This document shows, one piece after another, positions 51,416 to 64,000 of a stretch of 64,000 nt of DNA; positions within the stretch are counted from its first letter, which is position 1, and every line of letters begins with the position of its first letter. Source of the stretch: Pigmentiphaga sp. NML030171. Lineage in GTDB: Bacteria; Pseudomonadota; Gammaproteobacteria; Burkholderiales; Burkholderiaceae_B. A program made the position numbers and the translations under genes. The notes under the pieces are model-generated. The model worked only from the letters and a program-made list of their open reading frames with translations. It searched no databases and was not told the origin of the DNA. The stretch spans positions 1-64,000 of the forward strand of contig NZ_NINX01000040.1 in assembly GCF_002188635.1 (NCBI RefSeq), in the 5' to 3' direction.

Positions 51416-51844
51416 TTAACTCCTGCCGCCCCGCAGCTTGCGGATGGCGGCCAGCTGCGCCGCCAGCATCGCCAGCTCGGCCTCGACCACGGCCACTTCG
51501 GCCTTGTCCTTGGCATTGCGCAGCGCTTCTTCCGCCGCCTTGCGCGCCTGCTCGGCCTTGGCCTCGTCCAGGTCGTGGCTGCGGATGGCCGTGTCGGCCA
51601 GCACCGTCACGGTACCCGGCTGGATCTCGAGCAGACCGCCGGCCACGAAGATGTGCTCTTCCTCGCCGTTGTCCGCGCGCGAGATCTTCACCGTACCCGG
51701 ACGGATACGCGAAATCAGCGGCGTATGGCCAGGCAATATGCCCAGCTCGCCCGACTCGCCAGGCAGCGCAACGAACTTCGCCTCACCAGCGAAGATCGAC
51801 GCCTCGGCACTGACGACATCCACATGAATAGTTGCCATACTCAA
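51416..51844 (-). CDS. atpC: ATP synthase F1 epsilon subunit
   Basis: A 142-residue subunit of the F1 central stalk that couples rotation and inhibits ATP hydrolysis. [20 protein letters not shown] and [19 protein letters not shown] mark the N-terminal beta-sandwich; the C-terminal two-helix arm (residues 88-140) is full length. It is the last gene of the operon, separated from atpD by 136 bases that contain a hairpin and an interspersed repeat, a longer gap than elsewhere in this operon. Confidence 0.97.
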   Translation of the reverse strand: MSMATIHVDVVSAEASIFAGEAKFVALPGESGELGILPGHTPLISRIRPGTVKISRADNGEEEHIFVAGGLLEIQPGTVTVLADTAIRSHDLDEAKAEQARKAAEEALRNAKDKAEVAVVEAELAMLAAQLAAIRKLRGGRS

Positions 51845-51854
51845 TTCTCCTGGA

Positions 51855-51869
51855 CTGCGCTTCGCGCAG
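51855..51869. other. Intercistronic hairpin before atpC
   Basis: CTGCGC-TTC-GCGCAG is a perfect six-pair stem with a three-base loop, 11 bases upstream of the atpC ATG on the transcribed strand. It could influence the stability or translation of the atpC message. Confidence 0.55.
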
Positions 51870-51903
51870 CCCCAGCGCCCCTACCCAAAATAACTGCCCC
51901 GAA

Positions 51904-51980
51904 CCCAGGGCACAGCGGATCCGGCTTTGCCGGTCCGCCAGTGCCGCCCCCTGGGGGGCGCGCGTAAGCGCGTAGGGGGG
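51904..51980. repeat. Interspersed hairpin repeat, copy 1 (between atpD and atpC)
   Basis: This sequence of about 77 bases ends directly at the atpD stop codon. It folds into successive hairpins: GGATCCGGC-TTT-GCCGGTCC, CCGCCCCCT/GGGGGGCG and a GCGCG(C/T)A-type stem. A close relative occurs at 59158-59230 with the same order of blocks. It is REP-like, with no coding sense. Confidence 0.8.
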
Positions 51981-53423
<1,443 letters not shown>

Positions 53424-53441
53424 TTAAGGCGTCGCGCCGGC

Positions 53442-54320
53442 TTACACCGCCGCCGCACCGCCCACGATTTCCGAAATTTCCTTGGTGATGGCTGCCTGGC
53501 GGGTCTTGTTGTAGACCAGCTGCAGATCGCCGATCACCTTCTTGGCGTTGTCCGATGCAGCCTTCATGGCCACCATCCGGGCGGACTGCTCGGACGCCAT
53601 GTTTTCGGCAACGGCTTGGTACACCAGCGCTTCGACGTAGCGCAGCAGGAGTTCATCGACGACCGACTTGGCATCGGGTTCGTAGATGTAGTCCCACGAG
53701 TAGGCCTTCTTCTCTTCCTCGGTCTGCGCGAAACGCTCGGCCGACAGCGGCAGCAGCTGCTCGATCACGGGCTCCTGCTTCATCGTGTTGATGAAGCGGT
53801 TGTACGCGAGGTACACCACGTCGACCTTGCCTTCGGCATACGCGTCCAGCTGAACCTTGATCGCGCCGATCAGGCGTTCGAGGTTGGGCGCGTCGCCCAG
53901 TTGCACCGCCTGGGACACGACGTTGGCATCCAGACGGGTCAGGAAGCCCAGACCCTTGTTGCCAATGGCCGTGGTCTGGACCTTGATGCCCTTCGCTTCC
54001 GAGTCCTTCAGGCGATTGAGCACCGCGCGCAGGATGTTGGTGTTCAGCGCGCCGCACAGGCCCTTGTCGGTCGTGACCACGATCAAGCCGGCGGCCTTGA
54101 TGTCGTCGCGCTTGGCCAGGTAGGCGTGTTCGTAGTCGGGATTGGCTTGCGCCATGTGCGCGGCAATGTTGCGCACCTTGTCGGCATACGGACGGGCCGT
54201 GCGCATCCGGTCCTGCGCCTTGCGCATCTTGGACGCGGCGACCATTTCCATCGCCTTGGTGATCTTGCGCGTGTTTTGCACGCTCTTGATCTTGGTTCGG
54301 ATTTCCTTGATTCCGGGCAT
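53442..54320 (-). CDS. atpG: ATP synthase F1 gamma subunit
   Basis: A 292-residue central rotor shaft. The N-terminal helix [32 protein letters not shown] and the C-terminal helix ending [18 protein letters not shown], the two strands of its coiled coil, are intact. It lies 59 bases after atpA. Confidence 0.98.
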   Translation of the reverse strand: MPGIKEIRTKIKSVQNTRKITKAMEMVAASKMRKAQDRMRTARPYADKVRNIAAHMAQANPDYEHAYLAKRDDIKAAGLIVVTTDKGLCGALNTNILRAVLNRLKDSEAKGIKVQTTAIGNKGLGFLTRLDANVVSQAVQLGDAPNLERLIGAIKVQLDAYAEGKVDVVYLAYNRFINTMKQEPVIEQLLPLSAERFAQTEEEKKAYSWDYIYEPDAKSVVDELLLRYVEALVYQAVAENMASEQSARMVAMKAASDNAKKVIGDLQLVYNKTRQAAITKEISEIVGGAAAV

Positions 54321-54379
54321 CTATCTTCCCCTGTCAGTGTTCACAGAGAGGCGCCGAGCGGCGCCCCGTGTACCCTGCT

Positions 54380-55921
<1,542 letters not shown>

Positions 55922-55974
55922 GGTTGACTCCTGGAATCCTTTCTCTCGGTGCCGATGTGTGCGCAGCGACCGAA

Positions 55975-56514
55975 CTATGCGACGAGCGCGTCGCGCATGC
56001 GATCAAGCTGCGCACGCACGGAGGTATCGAGCACCTGATCCCCGACGGCCACTCGCACGCCGCCGATCAGCGAAGCGTCGACCCGGACGGTGGGCTTGAT
56101 CTTCACGCCGAATTTCTTTTCCAGCCCGGCGACCAGGTCGGCAACCTGGGCATCGGTCAACGCGAAGGCGCTGGCGATATCGGCATCGGCGCTACCTTCG
56201 TGGCGGTTCTTGAGCCACAGGAATTGCGATGCGATCTCGGGCAGCAGCAGCAGACGGCCGTTTTCGACCAACAGCGTCACGAAATTGCGCGCGGCGGACG
56301 AAAGCGGCGTCTTCAGCGTGGCCGTGAACAATTCGACTCGCTGTGCGTTGTCGAGCTTGGGATCGGCGATGGCGCTGCGCACCTCGGGGTGCGCGGCCGC
56401 CTGCGCCATTTCGGCGACAAGCTCGGCCCAGGCGGCAAGGCCTGCGCTATCTGCACGGGCGACGCCGAACAGCGCTTCAGCGTATGGCCGGGCGATGGTG
56501 GACAGTTCAGCCAT
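55975..56514 (-). CDS. atpH: ATP synthase F1 delta subunit
   Basis: A 179-residue subunit that links the F1 head to the peripheral stalk. The N-terminal helical domain [29 protein letters not shown] and the C-terminal [28 protein letters not shown] are as in the family. Confidence 0.97.
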   Translation of the reverse strand: MAELSTIARPYAEALFGVARADSAGLAAWAELVAEMAQAAAHPEVRSAIADPKLDNAQRVELFTATLKTPLSSAARNFVTLLVENGRLLLLPEIASQFLWLKNRHEGSADADIASAFALTDAQVADLVAGLEKKFGVKIKPTVRVDASLIGGVRVAVGDQVLDTSVRAQLDRMRDALVA

Positions 56515-56604
56515 GGTGGCTCTCGATGCCTGATACGGTTGGCGAGGTGATTCGCAAACGCGTGAGCGGCACGCGTTGCTCGTGCCACCCGCGCGGGTTC
56601 TTCA

Positions 56605-57075
56605 TTACAACTGCGCCTTCAGCTGGCCGAGCAGCTCGGCATGCACCTGGGCGTTGACTTCGCGCTTGAGGATTTCCTCGGCGCCCTTCACGGCCAGTTG
56701 CGCCACGGCGTCGCGCAAACCTTCACGGGCGCGCTGGGCTTCCTGCTGCGCTTCCTGGCGGGCTTGCTCGAGAATGCGGGCGCGTTCGGCCTCGGCGTCC
56801 TTGCGGGCTTGCTCGATCAAGGCAGCGGCCTGCTTCTCGGCCTGAGCCAGGCGAGCCTGGTTCTCGGACTTGGCAGCGGCTTCGATCTGACCGATGCGGG
56901 CCTCGGCCTGCACCAGTTCTGCCTTGCCTTTCTCGGCCGAGGCAAGGCCTTCGGCGATCTTCAGACGGCGCTCTTCGATGGACTTCATCAGAGGCGGCCA
57001 CACGAACTTCATCGTGAACCACGCCAGAATGAAGAACACGAGCATCTGGAAGACGAGTGTCGCGTTCAGATTCAC
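56605..57075 (-). CDS. atpF: ATP synthase Fo b subunit
   Basis: A 156-residue peripheral stalk subunit: one N-terminal membrane helix ([21 protein letters not shown]) followed by a long charged Ala/Glu/Arg-rich coiled coil and the [17 protein letters not shown] end. Length is normal. Confidence 0.97.
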   Translation of the reverse strand: MNLNATLVFQMLVFFILAWFTMKFVWPPLMKSIEERRLKIAEGLASAEKGKAELVQAEARIGQIEAAAKSENQARLAQAEKQAAALIEQARKDAEAERARILEQARQEAQQEAQRAREGLRDAVAQLAVKGAEEILKREVNAQVHAELLGQLKAQL

Positions 57076-57157
57076 GGTGTTTCCTTATTCGGAAAAGAAC
57101 ATCATCCGTGACGAGGGCTGTGGCCGCGTCACGGAGCGGTCATGTCGAATAGAGGTC

Positions 57158-57430
<273 letters not shown>

Positions 57431-57524
57431 CTAGTTATGTTGATAATTGAACGACGGATACTGCAAACCTGCTACGGATCGCGGCAGTACCGACCGCGCC
57501 CGGTATTCCCAAGAACCCTCGAGA

Positions 57525-58391
57525 TCAGTGGCCTTCGTGGGCCTGGCCGATGTACACCAGGGTCAGCATCATGAAGATGAAAGCCTGGAGCACGACGATC
57601 AGGATGTGGAAGATGGCCCAGACCGATCCGGCGAGGATGTGGCCGACACCCAGCGCCACGCTGGTGGCGTTCAGGCCGGCCCACGCGCCGCCCAGCATGG
57701 CGATCAGCATGAAGATCAGTTCGCCGGCGAACATGTTGCCGAACAGCCGCATGCCCAGCGAAACCATCTTGGCGGCGTATTCGATGATGTTCAGCAGGAA
57801 GTTGAAGGGAGCCAGCAGCAGCGCGCCGATACCATGGGCATGGAAAGGCGCGGTGAACAGTTCCTTGACGAAACCGCCGGGCGACTTGATCTTGATGCCG
57901 TAGTAGAACATCAGCAGCAGCACGCCCATGGACATGCCGATAGGCGCGTTCAGGTCGGCCGTGGGCACGATGCGGTGGTAGTGGATGACGTCGTCCAGCC
58001 CGACCAGGCTGAACAGGTAATGGGGCAGGTCGACCGGCAGCAGGTCGAGGGCGTTCATGAAGACGATCCACATGAACACGGTCAGCGCCAGCGGCGCGAC
58101 GAACAGGCGGGACTTGGCGTTGTGGACGATGCCCTTGGCTTCCTCGTCCACCCACTCGACCAGGATCTCGACGAAGGCCTGCATCTTGCCCGGCACGCCG
58201 GCGGTGGCGCGGCGGGCGCCCAGCCACATCAGGAACACGACCACGAGGCCCATGGAGATGGACCAGAAAAGCGTGTCGTAGTTGACGACCGAGAAGTCGG
58301 CGATAAGAGACTGCTTGTGTCCGGTGTTGTTCAGGTGTCCCAGGTGATGGACGATGTACTCGGACGCGGTCGGCGCTGTGGTGGAAGCCAT
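57525..58391 (-). CDS. atpB: ATP synthase Fo a subunit
   Basis: A 288-residue stator membrane protein with five to six helices. The essential Arg lies in [17 protein letters not shown], and [20 protein letters not shown] closes the channel. The ATG at 58391 is used because the product then opens [20 protein letters not shown]; an ATG 22 codons upstream has no ribosome site. Confidence 0.97.
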   Translation of the reverse strand: MASTTAPTASEYIVHHLGHLNNTGHKQSLIADFSVVNYDTLFWSISMGLVVVFLMWLGARRATAGVPGKMQAFVEILVEWVDEEAKGIVHNAKSRLFVAPLALTVFMWIVFMNALDLLPVDLPHYLFSLVGLDDVIHYHRIVPTADLNAPIGMSMGVLLLMFYYGIKIKSPGGFVKELFTAPFHAHGIGALLLAPFNFLLNIIEYAAKMVSLGMRLFGNMFAGELIFMLIAMLGGAWAGLNATSVALGVGHILAGSVWAIFHILIVVLQAFIFMMLTLVYIGQAHEGH

Positions 58392-58469
58392 ATCGGGGGT
58401 TTCTATCCTACGACCTGATTTTGAAATTCTCGCGATGCCGGCCGGGGTTTCCCGCACGCGCCGCCATCT

Positions 58470-59069
58470 TCAATCCATTTTCTTGCCGAAAGCCAGTACC
58501 AGCCACTGGCTTTTGAGCGCACACACCAAGCCCGCCAGGAAGGCGGGCCACACGAGCCATTCACGACCGAACTTCGCCGCTGCGACGATGAACACGACAG
58601 CGACGGCGATCTTGAAGAACTCGCCGAAGAAAAACGTTGCGGGGTTTGCTCCCCCCGGCTTCTGCACACTCAGAATCAGCCTGAATGCGAACAAGGCGTT
58701 GGGAATGACGTATGCCGCGGCACCGGCCAGCGCCGACAGCCCTGCGGCGCTCCCTGACACCACATAGGCCAGCACGGCGACCACGATGCTGACAGCAACC
58801 TGAACAATTATCGCATGCAGCAAGTCCCGCACGGCCTGCCGACGCAATATCGTCCGTTCTGCCTCGGTAAGCCGAAGCGGTTCTACCTGTTCATTGGAAC
58901 GCAGGCGCTCGGCGTCGCGGGCTTCCCAACCCCATGGATCGGGTTCGCCGGCCTCCCTGTGGTCGCGCGCGCTGGATGTCTCCTGCTGCGCAGTCCCCTT
59001 GGCTCCGCTTTTGCTGGCCGCTTTTCCGTATGCATCTGAAGGGCGCGGATCGTCTTCGACCGTCTTCAT
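58470..59069 (-). CDS. atpI: ATP synthase assembly protein I
   Basis: A 199-residue protein: about 75 charged residues, then four hydrophobic segments (LLHAIIVQVAVSIVVAVLAYVV, ALAGAAAYVIPNALFAFRL, FFGEFFKIAVAVVFIV, WPAFLAGLVCAL). This is the AtpI fold, which helps assemble the c-ring. It is the first gene of the atp operon, and the long polar N-terminus suggests that a later start is possible. Confidence 0.88.
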   Translation of the reverse strand: MKTVEDDPRPSDAYGKAASKSGAKGTAQQETSSARDHREAGEPDPWGWEARDAERLRSNEQVEPLRLTEAERTILRRQAVRDLLHAIIVQVAVSIVVAVLAYVVSGSAAGLSALAGAAAYVIPNALFAFRLILSVQKPGGANPATFFFGEFFKIAVAVVFIVAAAKFGREWLVWPAFLAGLVCALKSQWLVLAFGKKMD

Positions 59070-59157
59070 CGGACGACTTGCACCTTTTCAAGACCTGCTT
59101 TCCGACAAACCATACGAGTATAGCGGGTTTACCCGAAAGGTTCAAACTTGCCTTGAT

Positions 59158-59230
59158 CCAGGGCACCGCGGATCCGGCTTCGCCGGTCCGCCAGGCCGCC
59201 CCCTGGGGCGCCCGTAAGGACTTAAGGGGG
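59158..59230. repeat. Interspersed hairpin repeat, copy 2 (upstream of atpI)
   Basis: It is a close relative of copy 1 at 51904-51980, with the same series CCAGGGCAC, GCGGATCCGGCTT, GCCGGTCCGCCAG and CCCCCTGGGG, and a more diverged end. Its last base abuts the stop codon of the class II aldolase gene, as copy 1 abuts the atpD stop. Confidence 0.8.
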
Positions 59231-59231
59231 T

Positions 59232-59993
59232 CTACAACCGATAGGAATCGTCGCGGCGGTCCAACAGGCGCAGCAGGGCGGGCCATTCGAGCAGGCCGAA
59301 GGGGCGGCGGGTGGTGGGTTTGTAGAGGTGGTTGGTCAGCTCGACCACGGCCGGGGCGGGCAGGTGCAGCGGGGCGTTGCAGGCCATGGCCATCGCCTGG
59401 GCCTGGCAGGCGCGTTCCAGCCAGTACATGGCGGTGAAGGCCTCGGCGATGGACGGTCCGACGGTCAGGAGGCCGTGGTTGCGCAGGATCATTGCCTGGC
59501 TGTCGCCCAGGTCGGCGACCAGGCGCTGCTGTTCGCCCAGGTCCACCACCACGCCCTCGTACTCGTGCATGGCCACCTTGCCGAAGAACATCGCGGTCTG
59601 GGACAGCGGCAGGAGGCCGCATTCCAGCGCCGAGACGGCCATGCCGGCGGGCGTGTGGGTATGGATCACGCAATCGACCTCGGGCCGGGCGCGGTGCACG
59701 GCCGAATGGATCACGAAGCCGGCATGGTTCACGCCGTAGCCCTGGCCGCCGTCGTCCACCACGTTGCCGTCCAGGTCGATCTTGATCAGGCTGGATGCCG
59801 TGATCTCCTCGTAGGCCATGCCATAGGGATTGATCAGGAAATGCCCGTGCGCGCCCGGCACGCGGGCCGAGATGTGGTTGTAGATCAGGTCGTCCATCCT
59901 GAAGTGCGCCACCAGCCGGTAGCACGCGGCCAGGTCCACCCGCGTCGCCCATTCGGCCTCGTCCATGCCGGCACGTCCCGCCGCCTTCGCCAT
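59232..59993 (-). CDS. Class II aldolase/adducin-family protein
   Basis: A 253-residue class II (zinc) aldolase-fold protein. The zinc ligands fit HTHTPAG and the later ILRNHGLLTVG, and ISARVPGAHGHFLINPYGMAYEEIT is the family entry motif. The ATG at 59993 gives MAKAAGRAG; one at 60071 runs into the Bug gene. It follows a Bug gene by 41 bases on the same strand and precedes the atp operon by a repeat-bearing gap. Natural substrates range from sugar phosphates to hydroxyacids; this one is undetermined. Confidence 0.9.
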   Translation of the reverse strand: MAKAAGRAGMDEAEWATRVDLAACYRLVAHFRMDDLIYNHISARVPGAHGHFLINPYGMAYEEITASSLIKIDLDGNVVDDGGQGYGVNHAGFVIHSAVHRARPEVDCVIHTHTPAGMAVSALECGLLPLSQTAMFFGKVAMHEYEGVVVDLGEQQRLVADLGDSQAMILRNHGLLTVGPSIAEAFTAMYWLERACQAQAMAMACNAPLHLPAPAVVELTNHLYKPTTRRPFGLLEWPALLRLLDRRDDSYRL

Positions 59994-60034
59994 ATCCGCT
60001 CCATCCTGGTGAAAAATCCCCTGCGCGCAGAGGG

Positions 60035-61009
60035 TCAATCGATGCCGGCGCGGCGGATGACGCCGCCCCACTTGTCGATATCGGCGGCGATGATCCGCCC
60101 CATCTCCGCCGGCGTGGTGGGCCAGGCCTGGATGCCCAGCGCGTCGAACCGGCCCGCGGTCTCGGGCAGCGCCAGCACCGCCGCGATCTCCTTGTTCAGG
60201 CGCTCGATCACCGCGGGCGGCGTGCCCGCCGGCGCCTCCACGCCCTGCCAGCCGTCGGCCTCGAATCCGGGCACGACCTCGGCGATGGCCGGCGTGTCGG
60301 GCAGCGCCGGCAGGCGCTTCTTGCCGGTCGTGCCCAGCGGGATCACCGTCCCGGCCTTGACCTGCTCGATCGCGGTGGTGGTGGGCTGGAAGATCAGCGG
60401 CACCTGCCCGCCGATCACGTCGACCAGCGCGCCGCTCTTGTAGGGCACGTGCGTCAGCCGCACCCCCGCCAGCGAGGTCATCAGTTCCATGATGACGTGG
60501 CCGGCGCCGCCCACGCCCATCGAGGCGTAGTTGATGGACGCCGGCCTGGCGCGCGCCGCCGCGATCAGGTCGGCCAGCGTGCGCTGCGGGAAATCCTTGT
60601 TGGCGATGAGCACGTAGGGCACGGCCGCGACGATGCTGACCGGCGCGAAATCCTTGACCGGTTCGTAGGGCAGTTTCTTGTAGATGAACTGGTTCATGGT
60701 CACGATGGAATTGACCATGAAGAAAATGGTGTGGCCGTCGGGCGCGGCCTTGGCCACGGCCTCGGCGCCCAGCATGCCGCCCGCGCCCGCGCGGTTGTCC
60801 ACCACGAAGGGCTGGCCCATGCGCTCGGCCAGCTTGCCCGACAGGTAGCGCGCCACGATGTCGGGCGAACTGCCGGCCGGGAACGGCACGATGACGCGCA
60901 CCGGCTTGGACGGATAGCTTTCCGCCGCGCCGGCGGCCATCGAGGCACAGGCCAGCAGGACGGCGGCAGGCCAGGTCGCGGCCGCAACGAACAGCGCTTT
61001 CTTTTTCAT
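60035..61009 (-). CDS. Bug/TctC-family solute receptor
   Basis: A 324-residue periplasmic receptor. The ATG at 61009 has GGGAGAC upstream and opens a signal peptide ([20 protein letters not shown], ending AGAAES). The binding loop is [18 protein letters not shown], with Ser-Ser in place of Gly-Gly. [14 protein letters not shown] and [11 protein letters not shown] follow. It lies between the cupin gene and the class II aldolase gene, all on the minus strand, so the three probably form one operon. Confidence 0.92.
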   Translation of the reverse strand: MKKKALFVAAATWPAAVLLACASMAAGAAESYPSKPVRVIVPFPAGSSPDIVARYLSGKLAERMGQPFVVDNRAGAGGMLGAEAVAKAAPDGHTIFFMVNSIVTMNQFIYKKLPYEPVKDFAPVSIVAAVPYVLIANKDFPQRTLADLIAAARARPASINYASMGVGGAGHVIMELMTSLAGVRLTHVPYKSGALVDVIGGQVPLIFQPTTTAIEQVKAGTVIPLGTTGKKRLPALPDTPAIAEVVPGFEADGWQGVEAPAGTPPAVIERLNKEIAAVLALPETAGRFDALGIQAWPTTPAEMGRIIAADIDKWGGVIRRAGID

Positions 61010-61052
61010 GATCGTCTCCCCTCTCCGCCGCGCGGCGGACATGGCGGCGATG

Positions 61053-61616
61053 TCAGAGGACGGAGCCTTCCACGTCCTCGGGCATCTTGAAATTGGGCAG
61101 CCGCTTCAGGTTGCCTTGCTCGTCCACCGCCAGGCCCGACTCGGCCGCGGCCCGGCTCAGCACCTCGTCGTGCCAGGTGACCGAACCGCCGCCGGTATGG
61201 CCGCCCACCAGCGCGAGCATGGTCAGTTCGCGCTCGCCGTAGTTGCGAAAGCCGCGCATCACGCCGGTCGGCACCGAGATCACGTCCAGCGGCTGCAGCA
61301 CCAGCTCTTCCTTGTCGTCGCCGATCAGCACGTGCACGGGACCGGAGATGGGGATGAATACCTCGGCGGTCTTGTGCGCGTGCAGGCCCGCGCCGCCGCC
61401 GGGCGGCACGACGATGTAGGAGATGGTGAAGCCGTGGTCCTCGGTGATGGGCGGCTGCATGTCGGCGTTCTCGACCACGCCGCGGCCGATCACCTTGAGA
61501 TTCTTCTTGCGCCCTTCGGGCAGCAGCGAATCGACGAACGCCAGGCTGAAAGGCTTGAGCTCGGAGAAGCGCGCGACTCGCGTGCGGGCAATGGTTTCTA
61601 ACAATGGGCTGGCCAT
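61053..61616 (-). CDS. Cupin-domain protein
   Basis: A 187-residue single-cupin protein. The metal-binding motif appears as [22 protein letters not shown] with two His and a Glu, and the second half carries [16 protein letters not shown] precedes the ATG at 61616. It opens the cupin-Bug-aldolase operon. Isomerase, dioxygenase or ligand-sensing roles are all known for such proteins; the reaction here is unknown. Confidence 0.88.
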   Translation of the reverse strand: MASPLLETIARTRVARFSELKPFSLAFVDSLLPEGRKKNLKVIGRGVVENADMQPPITEDHGFTISYIVVPPGGGAGLHAHKTAEVFIPISGPVHVLIGDDKEELVLQPLDVISVPTGVMRGFRNYGERELTMLALVGGHTGGGSVTWHDEVLSRAAAESGLAVDEQGNLKRLPNFKMPEDVEGSVL

Positions 61617-61737
61617 GGATGCTCCTTCACGGTCGTGGCCGGAAGGCCGCGATGCACACATCATGGCCGCGCCCGCGGCGGCGATAAATTATCGATTTGC
61701 TATGCCCGCCATGCCGGCGCGGCATGGCGGATCCGGT

Positions 61738-62685
61738 TCAGCCGCGCGGCCGCCTGCGGCCCACGGCCCGGGCGCCCTGCCATTGCCCTTGTTCGACTTG
61801 CGCCATGATCAGCTCGCGCACCATGGGCAGCACTTCGCTGGCCACGCGCGACAACGGGCGCGAGACCGGCCAGGCCAGGCTGCGCTGCAGCCATAGCCCG
61901 GCGATGGGCACCGCCGCCAGGCCGGACTCGAGCGCGACGCTGGAGGGCAGGTAGACGGTGTAGCCCATGCCGCGGCGCACCAGTTGCGCGGCCAGCGCGA
62001 ACGCGCCGACTTCCGCCTCGATGCGCAGCGGCACGCGCTGGCGCGCGGCCAGCGCCTCGATCTCGTTGCGTATGCCGGCGCGCGACACGCCCGTCAGGAT
62101 CAGCGGCAGGCCGCGCAACTGGCGCACCGGGATCTCGCTGCGCGCGAGCAGCGGGTCCCCCGCGCGCCCCACCAGGCACAGGCGGTCCTCGAACAGGGGC
62201 TCGACCGCCAGCATGTGCGCCGGCGGCGGGGCCGGCGTGGCGCCGCTCAGCAGCGCGATGTCGACCGCGTTGTCGCGCAGCATGTCGTGCATGGCCGGGC
62301 TGAAGGCCTGCACGATGTGCGGCTGCGCATCGGGAAAGCGCTGCTTGATCGCGATCGTGAGCGCGGCGCCGATCACGGTCACGTAGTTGGGCGTCATGCC
62401 GATGATGACCGGGCCGGACGGCGGCCCCTGCGTGTCGTGCACGTCGCTCTTGAGCTGGTCGAAGCTGCGCAGCAGGTATTGCGCGCGGTCCAGCAGGCGG
62501 CGTCCCTCGGGCGTAAGCGTGGCGCCGCGCAGGTGGCGCTCGAACAGCCGCACGCCCAGTTCGTCCTCCAGCATGCGTATGCGCCGGCTCAGGGCCGGCT
62601 GGGCGATGAAGAGCTGCTGCGCCGCCTTGGAGAAATTCTCGTGCGCGGCGACGGTCACGAAGTACTTCAGTTGACGAATGTCCAT
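61738..62685 (-). CDS. LysR-family transcriptional regulator
   Basis: A 315-residue LysR regulator: MDIRQLKYFVTVAAHENFSKAAQQLFIAQPALSRRIRMLEDELGVRLFERHLRG, followed by the effector domain (PVIIGMTPNYVTVIGAALTIAI). The ATG at 62685 is the consensus start. It lies upstream of the cupin operon on the same strand, 121 bases away, and diverges from the esterase gene. Either can be its target. Confidence 0.93.
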   Translation of the reverse strand: MDIRQLKYFVTVAAHENFSKAAQQLFIAQPALSRRIRMLEDELGVRLFERHLRGATLTPEGRRLLDRAQYLLRSFDQLKSDVHDTQGPPSGPVIIGMTPNYVTVIGAALTIAIKQRFPDAQPHIVQAFSPAMHDMLRDNAVDIALLSGATPAPPPAHMLAVEPLFEDRLCLVGRAGDPLLARSEIPVRQLRGLPLILTGVSRAGIRNEIEALAARQRVPLRIEAEVGAFALAAQLVRRGMGYTVYLPSSVALESGLAAVPIAGLWLQRSLAWPVSRPLSRVASEVLPMVRELIMAQVEQGQWQGARAVGRRRPRG

Positions 62686-62818
62686 GGCCCCGCCGTTCCC
62701 CCCTGTCGTGCGCCATACCCTGGCGGCATGGCCCCTGGACCGCGGAAATATGGCGCGGCCGAGCGAGACCGGCCCTATCATAGCTACGCTGCCCACCCCC
62801 GTCACCGCCGCCTTGCCC

Positions 62819-63763
62819 ATGAAGCCCGACAACGCCCTGCTTGCCCGGCTGGACCCCGACATCGCGCCCCGCGTGCTGCGCCTGGTCGAGGCCGAGACCA
62901 CGCCCTCGCACCTGCTGGAGCCGGCCCAGGTGCGCGCCGCCTTCCTGCGCGCGCGCCAGCCGCTGCGGCGCCCGCCGGTGCCGCTGGACATCGAGGACGC
63001 CGGCATCGCCGTCGACGGGGCGCCGCTGGCGCTGCGCCTGTACCGCCCGCGCCGGCCGCGGCCGCCCGCCCTGCTTTACCTGCACGGCGGCGCCTTCACC
63101 AACGGCGACCTCGACAGCCACGACGCCACCTGCTGCCTGCTGGCGATGGAAGCCGGCGTGATGGTGGCCAGCGTCGACTATCGCGTGCTGCCCGAGCATC
63201 GCTTCCCCGCCGCGTTCAATGACACCGTGGGCGCGCTGCGATGGCTGCATGAACGGGCCGCGGCGCTGGGCGCCGACCCCGCGCGCCTGGCCGTGGGCGG
63301 CGACAGCTCCGGCGCGAACCTGGCCCTGGCGGCGGCGCTGGAGACGCGCGGCCAGGTCCCGCTGCGGGCCATGTGGCTGGCCTACCCCATCATCGGCATC
63401 GATTTCGACACCCCCTCGTACCGCGAGAACGCCAACGCCCCGCTGCTGACCCGCGCCCGCTGCCGGCGGATCCTGCGCGACTACCTGGGGCGCGAACCGG
63501 GCCCGGACGACAGCCGGGTGGCGCCGCTGCTGGCGCCGGACTTCGCCGGCCTGCCGCCGGCGGTGGCGGTGGCCGCCGAACTGGACCCGCTGCGCAGCGA
63601 CGCCGAGATCCTGGCCGACCGCCTGCGGGAAGCCGGCGCGGCCTGCGAACTGGTGCGCGCGGCCGGCATGCCGCACGGGTTCCTGCGCTGGGTGGCCGAC
63701 AGCGCCGCGAGCCGGCGCATCGCCGTCCGGAGCGCGCAGGCGCTGGCCGCGCTGCTGGCCTGA
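62819..63763 (+). CDS. Alpha/beta hydrolase of the hormone-sensitive lipase (HGG) class
   Basis: A 314-residue esterase. The oxyanion motif LYLHGGAFTNGD, the nucleophile elbow GGDSSGANLALA, the Asp in AELDPLRSDAE and the His in GMPHGFLRW make a complete triad. The start at 62819 (MKPDNALL) removes an upstream extension that overlaps the divergent LysR gene. A short-chain ester is the probable substrate. Confidence 0.9.
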   Translation: MKPDNALLARLDPDIAPRVLRLVEAETTPSHLLEPAQVRAAFLRARQPLRRPPVPLDIEDAGIAVDGAPLALRLYRPRRPRPPALLYLHGGAFTNGDLDSHDATCCLLAMEAGVMVASVDYRVLPEHRFPAAFNDTVGALRWLHERAAALGADPARLAVGGDSSGANLALAAALETRGQVPLRAMWLAYPIIGIDFDTPSYRENANAPLLTRARCRRILRDYLGREPGPDDSRVAPLLAPDFAGLPPAVAVAAELDPLRSDAEILADRLREAGAACELVRAAGMPHGFLRWVADSAASRRIAVRSAQALAALLA

Positions 63764-63830
63764 CGCGGGCGGCCCTTCCGGGGCGCCGGTACCGATAAAA
63801 TCGGACATACCGCAGCCCGGGACCACCGCC

Positions 63831-64000
63831 TTGGAACTTCGCCAGATCCAGTACTTCATCTGCCTTTTCGAGGAAGGCACCGTCACGGGCGCGGCGCGCC
63901 GGGTGAACGTCGTGCAGCCGGCCCTGAGCGCGCAGATCGTCAAGCTGGAAGAGGAACTGGGCCAGAAGCTGTTCATCCGCAGCGCGCGGGGCATGGAGCC
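63831..64000 (+). CDS. LysR-family regulator, N-terminal part
   Basis: A TTG at 63831 opens a reading frame that runs off the window: ELRQIQYFICLFEEGTVTGA, then ARRVNVVQPALSAQIVKLEE and ELGQKLFIR, the LysR winged helix. No nearer ATG is in frame. It follows the esterase gene by 67 bases. Confidence 0.85.
   Translation, partial: MELRQIQYFICLFEEGTVTGAARRVNVVQPALSAQIVKLEEELGQKLFIRSARGME

Noticed and set aside
61700-63994. A 764-codon minus-strand frame across the LysR and esterase genes
   Set aside because: It overlaps two well-supported genes in other frames and its sequence is low-complexity.

Overview
The window is GC-rich chromosomal DNA from a betaproteobacterium, most likely of the Bordetella/Achromobacter group (Alcaligenaceae). 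The clues are the atpIBEFHAGDC operon, the hemE-priA-rep block, and seven separate periplasmic Bug/TctC-type solute receptors, an expansion typical of that family. No species is assigned: this is recognition from protein sequence, not a database search. No tRNA, rRNA, CRISPR array, insertion sequence or integrase was recognised.

Layout. 1-1 kb: end of a cytochrome c5 gene with its terminator, then a degraded toxin-antitoxin locus fused into one reading frame. 1-6.8 kb: a family III CoA-transferase, two Bug receptors, a YbaK-type deacylase and two paralogous GntR/UTRA regulators. 6.9-14.4 kb (minus strand): a catabolic operon hyuA-hyuB-dienelactone hydrolase-LigAB-type dioxygenase-alpha/beta hydrolase-RidA, preceded by a perfect inverted repeat. 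14.6-20.5 kb: housekeeping genes rep, priA and hemE, with an AT-richer gap carrying DnaA-box-like sequences. 20.5-51.3 kb: about 31 kb of accessory genes between hemE and atpC. 51.4-59.1 kb: the complete F1Fo ATP synthase operon on the minus strand. 59.2-64 kb: another catabolic/regulatory patch (class II aldolase, Bug, cupin, LysR, esterase, start of a second LysR).

The accessory block holds several self-contained modules, each with a regulator. Module A (22.7-32.8 kb) has an IclR regulator, Bug, ring-cleaving VOC dioxygenase, meta-cleavage hydrolase, two-subunit Rieske oxygenase, Rieske ferredoxin, thiolase-fold enzyme, DUF35 partner and CoA-transferase. It looks like aromatic ring hydroxylation and meta-cleavage joined to CoA-dependent side-chain chemistry. 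Module B (32.9-37.7 kb) is Bug-RidA-penicillin/AHL acylase with a divergent AraC regulator. Module C (38.1-42.4 kb) is homogentisate dioxygenase, FAH-family hydrolase and Bug with a divergent IclR. A mechanosensitive channel and a TetR-controlled MFS exporter follow. Module D (45.5-51.3 kb) is a second Rieske oxygenase, a hydroxyacid dehydrogenase, IclR, Bug and a hydrolase.

The most informative non-coding signals are operator-like inverted repeats beside the regulators (14479, 23769-23835 with 25668-25756, 44849-44892, 48465-48509 with 49397-49415) and an interspersed hairpin repeat, one copy inside the atp operon between atpD and atpC and one just upstream of atpI. No ferredoxin reductase, dihydrodiol dehydrogenase or TctA/TctB membrane subunit is visible, so several modules must draw on components encoded elsewhere.
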